A DNA stretch of 64,000 nt from Ciona intestinalis (Eukaryota; Chordata; Ascidiacea; Phlebobranchia; Cionidae). The notes beneath the pieces are model-generated. The model was not told where the DNA came from. It did no database searches and saw nothing but the letters and a program-made list of their open reading frames with translations. Positions 1-11,200 of the stretch are shown here, in pieces. The DNA lies in the NCBI RefSeq assembly GCF_000224145.3, contig NC_020176.2, positions 2,408,792 through 2,472,791 on the forward strand, read 5' to 3'. Position numbers and translations under genes: made by a program. The first letter of the stretch is position 1. Every line of letters starts with the position of its first letter.

Positions 1-114
1 TTATTACAAAATGAAACAGGAAAATAGAAGGAAAAGTAACCAATCTCCCCCTTCCTACTATAAGTCACCTTATTTCGATATTTTTTTAATTTTAATTACA
101 AATTTGATTGACAG

Positions 115-1740
115 GCATGAATTGGGAAGACGGTAAAGTTTTTCCATCCGGAGTGACTTTCCATAAAATCGGAATCTCGCAGTGGGATATTGAAAAAGAT
201 GAAAACGGATGGAAAATGCGTTCGCTTAGTAAGTATGTTTGGTAAAATACGAATAGATGTAACTTATTTTTTCTCACATGGTGAGGCAAACGTAAGTAAA
301 TTAAAAAAAGTCATTTTGTTTCATGCATCTCGAGCCCACTGACAAGTTACCCCATATGTAACTTTTAAAGGTTGAACTTTTTTGATATTTTTATGTATTG
401 CTAATCGTGTTTTTAACAATTAACAGCGCTCTTATAGATTCGTGAAGATACGGTTATATAATTCTGTAAATATATCCCAGCCTATAGAAGGGTGAGGGAA
501 GACGGGACACCATTTAGCACATAATATCCAAATATCCTGATCGTGTTTTAAACAATAACAACGGTCTGAAAGAGTCGTAAGGATACGATTTTATAATTCT
601 TCGAAAATTATTTGTTTACTCCCAAATAGGACAAGAAAATACAATAAAAGTGTGTCCCACCCTATTAAATATTGAAAACCTGGTCAATCCCCAATCTACA
701 ATATATGCCCACTTACCACAGAAACCCTCCTGAAAGAGTTAGGCCACTCTGGTAGAATCATCGATATTTTAAAGGTAGATACGGACGCTCCTATGGGTGG
801 CGGGTTCGAAGACATGGTGAGATATATATATTTAAGATGACACTGTTTAATTGTATATTTAGTGGTAAAAGTGCATTGGTAATCTATTTCATATAAAGAG
901 GTCGTATTACCTGCTAGTTGGCGTGAGAAGTATAGGCCAGAGTTGGCCCATTACTTATTAGTGGGGTACATTTTATTGTTTTTTTTTGTGTTGTTTTTTC
1001 CGTCTATATTTTATTTATTATTTTGCCTTGTTTTTTTTTCCTTACATTTTATTGTTTTTAACGCTTCGTCTGGCATCCGCGGAGACATCATTAAGATACT
1101 ATATTTCGAAATAGTAGGGTGGGGGAAGACGGGACACCTTTAGCACATAATATCCAAATACCCTGGTCATGTTTTAAACAATTAACAACGGTCTATGGGA
1201 ATCGTAAGGATACGGTTTTATAATTCTTTGAATGTTTCTTGTTTACTGCCAAATGGAATGAGAAAATAGAAAAGGTGTCCCGTCCTCCCCCACTCCACTA
1301 TATTATTCGTTCTAGTCTTGTCACGTATCACTTGACGTTACTTCGATACAAGAATCGTCTGGATGAAATCCAGATTTACAAAATTCAAATTTTACATACC
1401 TTAGTAATTTCCGCAGCTCATGCAAGAAATGCTGGATACAGACTTACACCAGTGCGTGCGCCAATTCGTATTGGAAATTCACATCCCCGGTCCCATTGCT
1501 GAACCCAAGTGGTTGAATAGATGTCGCAGAGTCTACCGTCAGATGTCGCACTTGAGCAACCTGGGTTATAAAACATTCAACATGACGGATAACGTGAGAT
1601 ACTTACAGAACATACATCATAACCCAAGTTTGACAGCAGAGAACGGCGTGAGACCATATTTGATTTATAGTCATAGGGCGGCTCTATATGAGATTTCACA
1701 AGTTAACGTTAAAGTCGCGAACTCGTGCCCAGTGTCTTAA
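115..1740 (+). CDS. METTL24-like methyltransferase family protein, 3' part (three exons)
   Basis: Exons 115-228, 722-816 and 1417-1740 join in frame (donors GTAAGT and GTGAGA; acceptors ACAG, CACAG and CGCAG) and end in TAA at 1738-1740. The 5' part lies before the window. The visible protein reads ...MNWEDGKVFPSGVTFHKIG, then KELGHSGRIIDILKVD, then RQFVLEIHIPGP. The order 'GW.MRSLK.LLKELGH / IDILKVD / V.QFVLEIH' is that of the Methyltransf_22 family (METTL24 and relatives), a Rossmann-like SAM-methyltransferase fold with unclear substrate. After the LKVD strand, where relatives usually have an acidic 'D.E..E' run, this copy has TDAPMGGGFED, so activity cannot be assumed. The last exon adds about 100 residues with several His, Arg and Tyr and no membrane segment. 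Family assignment is fairly firm; orthology to METTL24 itself is inference. Confidence 0.72.
484..667 (+). mobile_element. Ciona-type ~190-base MITE, copy in intron of methyltransferase-like gene
   Basis: Family structure, stated once: ends TAGTAGGGTGGGGGAAGAYG and its inverse; interior 'ATCGTGTTTTAAACAATTA', 'ACAACGGTCTATGGGAGTCG', 'TTTGTTTACTACCAAATGGG'; no coding capacity. This copy's right end is degraded. Confidence 0.85.
1112..1302 (+). mobile_element. MITE, near full length
   Basis: Both terminal repeats present, in intron before the last methyltransferase-like exon. Confidence 0.92.
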
Positions 1741-1803
1741 ATTGCTCAATAATGTAATGTACTCAGTATAAGGAAACCTAAAACAAATATATATATACAT
1801 ATA

Positions 1804-1985
1804 TAGTGGGGTGGGGGAAGATGGGAAACCCTTGGGACATAATATCCCATTCTAATCGTGTTTTAAACAGTTAACAACAGTCTATGGGAGTCGTGAGGAC
1901 TCAGTTTTATAATTCTTTGAATTTTTTTTGTTTACACCAAATAGGACAAGAAAAAAAAAGTGTCTCATCTTCCCCACACTACTAT
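1804..1985 (+). mobile_element. MITE, near full length
   Basis: Lies 60 bases after the methyltransferase-like stop, flanked by TA-rich sequence; probably within its 3' UTR. Confidence 0.9.
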
Positions 1986-2328
1986 ACATAAAATTACTAA
2001 TTTAGCCTTGTTTTTGCACGTTGCATTTGCGGTGGTGAAATTTAAGAAAATCATTTTAAACAATCAGTGTTTTTTGGTCTCGCCCAATTTGAATTCTAGA
2101 CAAAGTGTCTCTAAAAACGTTTTATAAATTTTCCATGTCCTTATACAAAATATTTTGTAATAACTGTGCATTTCACCCGTATGTGTGTTTTATGTAATAC
2201 AAAATACACGTGCATCTTCACAATAAACTTTTCTTTATAGAAATTTGAAAATATTTTCTAAATAAATATTTGCAATGAACGTTTACATATGTAGTGGTAT
2301 AGGCTAGGTCTTACCAAAACAATACGCC

Positions 2329-2440
2329 ATATGTGAATGAATGAATGTAACTTGCTTTGTTTTCGCGGGGCCGAAAAAACGACAGTCGTTATGACACAGG
2401 TGTTCATACACCTCAGGTTCCATTAAAAAACATATTTACA
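2329..2440 (-). mobile_element. SINE tail fragment
   Basis: Starts at the ATGAATGAATG end; head missing. Confidence 0.7.
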
Positions 2441-2831
2441 TTTAATTAAAAGAAAATGAGCGCGGTCGCTACACCTAGCAGACAAACGAGCCATTTATGT
2501 TATTTATTATCAAGTTAAACTTCTAATAGAAACGTAAGTGTTTAGTTTTTAATAAATGAACACAACATATAAATCTTACAACAGTTAACTTAACAGAAAG
2601 GCTACTTCTTTATAAAATTTAGAGCGGTTATTGACTAAATACATCAGCATACAAAACTACTGAGTAACTAACTGCATGGCAGCTGTACTGCTAAACTGAG
2701 AGAACTACAAAAAAACTGAAACTAAACTTACATAATTAAGACGTTGATTGCAATCAACGTGGAGACGAATGGTTGCTTGAAGCGCTTTGCCAGTAGGAGT
2801 GACTTAACTGGAGCGTAACAGAGTGGGAATT

Positions 2832-3026
2832 AATAGGGTAGAGGAAGATGGTACACCATTTCATGCTATTTCTTGTCTCATTTGGTAGTAGTAAACAACG
2901 AACATTTGGAGAATTATAAAACTATATCCTCAGGACTCCCATGGACCGTTGTTAATTGTTTAAAACACGATCAGGATATTTGGATATTATGTGCTCAAGG
3001 TGTCCCGTCTTTTCCCAACCTATTAT
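2832..3026 (-). mobile_element. MITE, near full length, inverted
   Basis: Interior runs in the opposite sense to the copy at 1804. Confidence 0.9.
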
Positions 3027-3185
3027 ATATGACGCTGTAGTTTACACTTAAACTAATGCTTGTGAGTTACCATATATATTATTCCATTGTGTACTGAAAT
3101 ATAGCTTAACCGTCAGTTTGCTGCCAATTGTAGTCTTTCTTTACAATCAATTAGATTTTCGCTAACGTATTCCGAAAAAATAAAA

Positions 3186-3475
3186 ATGAATGAAACTTGT
3201 TTATCCTCGCTCTAAAGGGCTATAGTCGTTATAACTTAGGTGTTTTGTTTCATACACATTGTGCTCGCTTATGTTACCACGTATATAACTTGGTGAGTAT
3301 TTTATTTTTTCCATGGCTTAAAATTTAGACAACCCATTAGGGACTACTAGGTTGAAGCAATTGCTGTTATGTGTCTTGCCCAAGGACACATACGTCCATA
3401 ATGGTAGCAGAGTCGAGTCTCGAACTTATGTCCTATTAGGTAAACGGACACGCTAACCACTGGGAACACGCTCTA
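3186..3475 (-). mobile_element. SINE, near full length
   Basis: Tail AATGAATGAAAC on the left, tRNA head degraded on the right. Confidence 0.85.
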
Positions 3476-4048
3476 CGAAATACACCACACGATAGATTAC
3501 AGTTCTTTGTTAAACATATGTACAGCAATACATGTATATGCGCAGTAACTTGCAAAGCACAGAGAAAGATAGGGCAGTAGAATGTGCACAACTCAAAATG
3601 AAAGACCTGGCAATATGCATGCTTTGAATAAGATTATTTTTTTTATAAATACTTGATTTTTAGAAAAAAAAAGAAATTTTTAAAACTAAAAATACTTTAG
3701 CTGAAATTTTTGATTTCCCCCACTCAAAATGTTTTTTATTTTTGTTTTAAAAAAAGTTATTTTCGTTTTCTTAGCCGTCTTGAGCCACCACGCTCCACAT
3801 TTTGGGTTTGCGAGAGGACCCCTACCCCTCTTCCTATAGCCCCAATAACCCCTGTATCAGTGGGGGTGCATTCAAGGGGTAGAGAAATATCTTCTGCGTG
3901 GATTTTTCTTGGGCGTCTGGTTGATTGGCGATTCTGTAGTAAAAATAAAAAAAATATTAAAAATGCAAATAATACAAACAAAATAATTCAAAAACTAAAG
4001 TTACCAAAAAAGTTATTAAAATAAAATGAGTCCTTTTTTAGTAAAAAA

Positions 4049-4345
4049 ATGAATGGATGAATTACTTAATACAAGTGTAGAGCTAAGACAGTCGTTATAA
4101 AACCGGTGTTCTGATTCATACCTTGTGCCAGCTTACGAGTTACCACCTATGTAACTTTATGGGTTATTTTTTTATACTGTATGGCTGATAATTTAAACAA
4201 CCCATAAGTGACCACTGGGTTGGAGCAATTGCCGTTAATTTTCTTGCCTAAGAACACATACAACCACAAGGGTAGCAGACTCAAGCCTTGAACCTGTTAC
4301 CTCTTAGCTAGAGTAAGGCATACTACCGATGTGGCAGATGATTAT
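4049..4345 (-). mobile_element. SINE, near full length
   Basis: Contains TTGCCTAAGAACACATAC and AGCCTTGAACCTGTTACCTC. Confidence 0.88.
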
Positions 4346-4524
4346 AACTTGCCCAAAATCAAGGCCAGATTCACGGAATATAAATTGACTTACAGGTTCA
4401 TTATAATTAAGTGCAGTACATGGACTACTAATGGTTGGTGCCCTGGATGGGGAAATGGCCGCCTCAAATCTTTTGAAAACTGCCAAAAAACAATTTTTTT
4501 ATAGAAATATATATACAGTAAATA

Positions 4525-4660
4525 CTAATGTGGGGTAAGATGGATACCGTTAGCGCCTGAAACCCATATTTCTTGATCTTGTTTTTAACGATTTAATCAA
4601 CGCTATTTGAGAGTCGTGGGGCTACTGTTAATTATTTCTGTAAACAATCTTTGTTTAAAA
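4525..4660 (+). mobile_element. MITE, second subfamily, left part
   Basis: Begins TGTGGGGTAAGATGGATACC, the 'GGGGTAAGATGG' subfamily; right arm lost. Confidence 0.75.
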
Positions 4661-4845
4661 AATTTTAATTAGCCCAAAATTTTTTTTTTAAAAACCGCTA
4701 AAATTTGTAATCACCCAAAATTGTTCTAGCTTTTTAAATACCCCAAAAATATAGTTACATAAATGTTCCCGTTAATACCTTAAAAATTTTAATCAACCGA
4801 AAAGTTTTAAATACACCCCTTCCAAAACAAAAACAAAATTACCCC

Positions 4846-7800
4846 CTAACCCATACCTTGCCCAACGGGTGAATTTTTCAAAAGGTCACCCATGCGTGAC
4901 ATGTTTGTCGGTTTTCCATTAGTTTCGTCATCAATGCTCTCTTGCGCCACCTTACCACGACGACGCGTTCTTGTGTGAGCAGGTTCCGCTTCAGTGGTCG
5001 CATCCTGGGGTTAAAGGTCAAAAATTCGGGGTCAATTTTTTTTTTAATTAATAGAAAAGAATTTATCACAAAATTGAAATAAAGTAAACTAAATTATTAA
5101 AAAAAATCTACAAATAAATAAAAAATTTTAATCAAAAATTCAAAAGTTGGTTTTAAGTTAAACTTTGAGTTAAAATTTCAAGTAATTTTTATGGTAAAAC
5201 CACTTTAACCTTCAAGCAATGGTAAAACCACTTCAACCTTCACAAATCAATTTAGGGAAGTAGGAGTAGGGCAATTATATTATTAAATTAAAATATTAGT
5301 TATTTTATATATCGCATATTAGCAAGCATTCATGCAGCTGCATTTAAATATAAATTCTGGCAAAAAAATGACATCAATTTCAATAAAAACCAAAGTTAGC
5401 TCTAACAGTAGGACCATTCTTAAAAATTATCAAAAGATTAAATAATACTACATGTACTACTGCATGCAACATACATTATGTGTGTTTTTTGAAATTTTAT
5501 TTTTAAATGGTAAAAAATTAGTTATTATAAAATACAAAAGAAAACAAAAATTATATCAAAATTTACGAAATTATTTCTACTTTTTTTATGAAAATGAGTA
5601 AACTACAATTAATGTGGTTTCTATGTTAAATGATTAACTACACCATGACATGCATTCTTACGGAATCAAATATTTTGTCAAATGCTTTGCGTGTGCGACT
5701 GATTTTGGACTGCAACTTAAAATGTGAAACTAAATTAAAAATTTTTAAATAAATAAACAAAAAAATAGGAAAAAATAATTGTTTTTTCCTTTTGTTTTTA
5801 ATTCAATGTGGTTTTAGTTTTTATACAAAAGTTTTTTTTTAAATGAAAACACAAATTTTATGTTGAACAAAAAATTTTAACAAATAAAACCAACAAAAAA
5901 TCCATAAAAAACAACACACAAAAATAAATGTCAAAAAATAAAACCTACAAAAACAAATTTATAAAATAAAACAAACAAAAAAGGTCATAAAATAAAAGTA
6001 ACAAAAAAAATATTATTAACTAAAACTAACAAAAAATCAAAAAAATGAAAACTATATTTTATTTAACTCACAGATTTTGGGTCATCTTCTTTCGACTTTA
6101 GTGTCCTCTTCCTTCCTCTTGTTCCAGTCTTCTTCAGTTTAGGAGTCACATCCATCTCCATTGTTGACTCAGGAAATCCTCTATGTTGACCTGTGTGGTA
6201 ATAATGTAAAAAATTGATCATTTGCAAATATAAAAAAATAGAAAAATTTTCCTTTGTAGAAATTAACAATTTTTCATTTATATGAATTAAGTATAATTAA
6301 AAAAAATCCAGTTGCAAAAATTAGTCAAACAGGTAGGGGCCAAGGGCTTAGTAAGGTAGGTCTTGGGTTAAAAAAAAATTATCTCTTGGCCCCCTTTAAA
6401 AGCTTAATTTATGGCCCAGTCCTCCAAAAAGCCTAATCAATAGCCTAGCCCCTTGAAGAAGCTTCACTTGCGGCCTGGCCCCAAAAACATAAGTTATCAC
6501 ATTCTTCTTTCACACAGATAATCGTTGTCTAGCCCAAAAAATCCAAAACTAGAGCGAAAACTTTTTAAGTTCGCAATAATAATAATGTTATATGACCTGT
6601 AGCTTTAAGCATTCCAGAATCATCTAAAACTTCGTTAGTAAGCGTGTCGTCATTTTCAATCCCATCACTCGCTTCACACTAAGGATAAAATTACAAAAAT
6701 TTTAAATTTAACCATTTTGTTATTGTTTAAAATTTATAATAAAAAATGTTGCTAGCAAACACATTGAATATAAAAATTAACAAACTTTAATTTGTGGGAT
6801 TTCTGAAGACTTGGTTCTCGTTGTTCGCTTGCGACGAGTTTTTGGTGGGTGGTTTTCAACTGGTGCGTCTGGTAATGAAATACATAATGACAAAAAATGG
6901 CAGTCATTATATAAAAGGAGTTGTGTTATATACTTCTTTTTATTTTTCCTTTTCAAATTTGTTTTTCCTTTTTTGTAACAATTTTTTGAGATGGATTTTT
7001 TAAATTTATTGCCTGTTAAATATTTCTTTATGGTTAAAAAACTAAATATTTTTATTTATATTTTAAATTTCAAATTTATTTTGGAGATGATATTAAGTTT
7101 TACCCTCCAGGACATCAGATGGGATGGGGGTTGATGGGCGTGGAGCTGCAGCTCCTCGTTTCCTCCGAGATGAAGATTTCTTTACCACTGTCTTCCTGTT
7201 CGATTGACGAGTTTTACGACCGGTGTTATCTGGAAAAACATTTTTTTTGTTGAAAATTGTTTGTTGATAAATGTTTTTGTTAATTTTTATTTTTTTTGAG
7301 AATTGTTTTGTTACTTTTCTTTACTTTTTTGACAATTGTTTTGGTAATAAATATTTTCGTTGACTTTTTTTTGACAATTGTTTTTGTTGATTTTTGTTGA
7401 GTGTTTGGTTGTTGCTTTTCGTTTTGTTCAGATTTTTGTTGTAACAATTATTCTGTTGATAATTTTTGGATTTTTAAAAATGTTTTGTTACTAATTTTTT
7501 TCGTTAATCAAATTTTTTTGAAATTACTTTCATCCTTGCTTTCTTCAGTTGTAATCTCGTGATCGCCTTGTGATACATTTTTCACGTGATCATCATGAGC
7601 TGTTGTTGCATCATGAGAAATCACGGTTTCCGCATCATTTTGTGATTCCTTGCTCCCGTGATCTGCGTGAGTTTGATTCACGTGACCATCACGAGCTGCA
7701 TTCATGGGCGTCATGTTCGTGCTCATCTCATGCATCACAACAAACGCAGGTGATTCAGGTACAGTGTCCAATGCAGTGTTAGAATGGATGAGCTGTAAGT

Positions 7801-8241
7801 TAAAAAATAAAAATTTAATATATTTAAAGTAAAAAAACAGAATTTTTTTATCTTTACATGGCTTAAAATCAACAGTCGTTATAACACGGGTGTTCTGTTT
7901 TACACACCTTATGCCAGCTTACAAGTTACCTTGTATGTACCTTATTTATTCTCGCGTGGCGGGGCAACGACAGTCGTTATAACACGAATGTTCTGTTTCA
8001 TTCACTTCGTGCCTGCTTATATATTGTAGATGACATTCTTTTATTGTTCTGTTTTCGACTGGCCGACAATTTAGACAACTTATAGAAAAAAAATTATAAA
8101 AAATGTCTTGCCCAAGGAAAAACGCCCACAATGGTAGCAGCGTTAAACTCGTTATTATATAAGCAAAATCACCTGTCGTGGGGGAGACATTAATTCTTGC
8201 TTCACGGGACGAAGCAACGCAGACGTAGAAGAACTTTTTCG
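4846..8241 (-). other. Kinesin exons 33-39: C-terminal tail
   Basis: Exon map: 8241-8173, 7792-7528, 7229-7104, 6868-6786, 6678-6597, 6190-6072, 5004-4846. The tail is basic and Ser/Thr-rich, with clusters such as KKSSSRRKRG, KTRRKRTTRTK, TRGRKRTLKSK and HTRTRRRGK that could act as nuclear-localisation or second microtubule-binding segments (inference). Exon 34 is unusual: His/Asp-rich (SHDATTAHDDHVKN, QTHADHG). The protein ends RMGDLLKNSPVGQGMG. Exon 38 could also be read through its donor to a nearby TAA, giving a shorter end; the GTGAGT donor and in-frame last exon make the longer form more likely. Confidence 0.82.
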
Positions 8242-11200
8242 CTGGTAAAGAAAAAAACACAAAAAAATTATATCGAATTTCAAAAAACTTTAAATATTAT
8301 TAAAAAAAAAGTGATATGAAGAGGGGTTGTTAAAAGACATTTTTACCCCTTTATTGAAAACAACCTTAAATTTTTTTGGCTGCGCCACTGGACGCATATG
8401 CTTACCAATGTATTTGTATTCCTCTGTAAAACTTGGAGTTCAGCTTCAAGTTTCGAGTTGCTGCTTTTCAATTGAACATTTTGTAAGATTTGTTCATCCA
8501 GTTTGGTCTGTGAATTATAATAAATAAACAAAGAAATTCTAAACCAATTAAATTAGTAATATAAAAATTAACAGAAAACAGTTGCAATGTTAAAATTACC
8601 ATTTAGTTTAAAAAAACATTTGGCAGCAATTAGTAAACAAATAATATTTACAGGAATTTATAACCGTATCCTCACAACTCCAAAAGAGCTTTGTTAATGG
8701 TTAAAAACACAATTAGGAAATATCGGATATTTTGTGCTGACGATATCCGTTTTACCCCACAGTACTAAATAGTAGAGTTGGAGAAGACGGGACAGATCGT
8801 GTTTTAAACAATTATCAACGGTCTATGGGAGCCGTGAGGATACGGTTTTATATTTCTTTGAATTTTCTTTGTTTACTACCAAATGGGACAAGCAAATAGA
8901 ATAAAAAGGTGTCCCATTTCACCCCACAGTAATATATTACAAACCTTTAGAGCAGTATTACACGACTTTTGCGTATTTATTTGTGTTTCTAAAGCAGCGG
9001 CGATTCTGTCTCTTCCTTCGCGGAACTTTTGTAATTCTTTTTCTTTCGTTTCATTTGCTTCTTTCACCTATGGTGTTAATTTTGTAATTATTATATAAAT
9101 GGGTAAATTACCTTTAATGGATAAAAATACTAAAAATAATGAAATTCTATTCTAAGTGAGTTCCTACAGCGTGGCATGCCATAGGACTTGACATTTAAGC
9201 TGGCTTGTTTAGGCTGTTAAATCACCTACAAAGATACATAGATGGTAACTCGTAAGCGGACACAAAGTGTATAAAACAGAACACCCGTGTATAACAACTG
9301 TCATTGCCTTGCCATTTGAAGATAAAGCAAGTTACTTTCATTGTTTTAAACCATTAACAACGGTCTATGGGAGTCGTGAGAATATGGTTTTATAATTCTT
9401 TGTTTACTACCAAATGTGACAAGAAAATAGAATGAAAGATGTCCCATCTTCTCCCACCCTACTATAACTGCAATAACACCATACCTCATTTTTCAAAGCT
9501 TGAATTTCATTTTCCTGATCTTTTAATTTAGTTTTGGAAGTTTCCAGAACTTTAACTTTCTCTTCTAACATAGAAACCTCATATTCCATAGCTTCAATCT
9601 TCTGATTTCTATGTTTTAGGTCAGAGGTCGCTTGCTTGAGGTCAGAGTTCACCTGTTTTGCCTCATTTGTTGAACTTGTTAATTTTTCGACCTGAAAAAA
9701 TATTTTTTTTTTCGACCTAAAATTCTTTTTAGACCTAATTTTTTTTTTACTTTTTTGGTGTTTTTTTTGAGGGATATTCACATTTTAAAAAAAACTTGTC
9801 GTTAATTTCAATTCAGAAGAACTGGACCCTATTAGCAGTATTAGACCTACATGAGACAGTATGCTAACATTATATATAATTTTTTCTTTAAGTTTGGGGT
9901 TTTTGTTGGATATAATCAAAAATATATCACAAATAATAACTACATAAATATAGAAAGTTGTATTCACCTCATTTTTAAGAGTTTTAATCTCATTTTCATA
10001 TTTTGTCTTCGTTTGTTCAAATTCATCTCTTTGGTCAGACAGCTAAAGAAATAAAAAAATTAACTCTACAGTAAAAATCCCAAAATTTTATATAGTAGGT
10101 TGGGGTAAGACGGTTCACGTTTTCATTCTCATTTATCGTCTCACTTGGTGGTAAACAATAAATACTTACAGAATTATATAACCGTATCCTTACTACTCTA
10201 AATGTACTTGTTAATTGTTAAAAATATGATTAGGAAATATGGGATATTTTGTGCTAACGGTATCCCATCTTACCCCACAGTAATATATATATACGACCAT
10301 TTCTTGCTGGAAAAAAATTGTTTTTAAAACTATAAACTAAAAAAACAAAAAATTGCATATGTGGTAACTTATAAATAGGCATAAGCTGTATAAAAAATAA
10401 CACCCGTGTTTTAACGCAGTCCAACCAATTTTTATATAAGAGATATATATATCAAAATACATGACTTTATTACACAATAAGCTGGACTTAATTTTGTCTG
10501 TTACATTTTCTTAGCTTAAGATCTTTCCTGTATTTCTTTACACAAGAATTATTAACTCTATGAGCACCAGATCAGGTCAGATTTCTGATTTTTTTACAGG
10601 TTATTCATATGGATATACTAGAATATAAAAAAGAATATAAAATACCTGCTTATTTTCTCCATTCAATTCCACCATCTCATTCTGGAGCATTACAAGTTTC
10701 TCCCGTAGCTCTTTCGTCAAACTTTCAATTTCAACTTTTTCTGCTTCGTATTTTTCAAGCATCGTTTGCTGCTCACTCTATAAAAGAAATTTATTAAATA
10801 TTTCCACAAAATTTTAACTTTTTAAGTTTTTGTAAAAATATTTTTAAACTAAAAATTGTAATTTTTTAAAGAAATTTATTCATTACTTTTAAATTTTTAG
10901 CACAACTTAATATTAAAAAATTAGGAAAAAATGACATGACAAAAATCATTTTTACAAGTTTTAATATTACACCTGTACTTTGTCCATCTCAATTAATGCA
11001 TTTTTCATTTTATCGAGTTCCGTGGCTTCAGCTACGTTTAACTTGGGAAGTTTTTCCTTTAAACAAAATTCAAAAATTACATAAAAAGATATATTGATGC
11101 TATTCTATTCGGGTGAGGTCTGACAGTGTGGAAAGCCTTAGGGCCTCAACTTTTTTTTACTTTAGTATAACATTAATTGGACTCGATTTTTGTTGGCTAC

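Larger units (their letters stand above)
1741..4845. other. Convergent intergenic region with MITEs and SINEs
   Basis: No convincing gene. It separates the 3' ends of the methyltransferase-like gene (+) and the kinesin (-). It holds MITE copies near 1804, 2832 and 4525 and SINE copies near 2329, 3186 and 4049. An AATAAA at 2222-2227 could be the poly(A) signal of the upstream gene, but it lies about 480 bases past the stop and beyond a MITE, so this is weak. Short open frames here, including the overlapping pair near 3710-4024, show no family signature. Confidence 0.6.
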
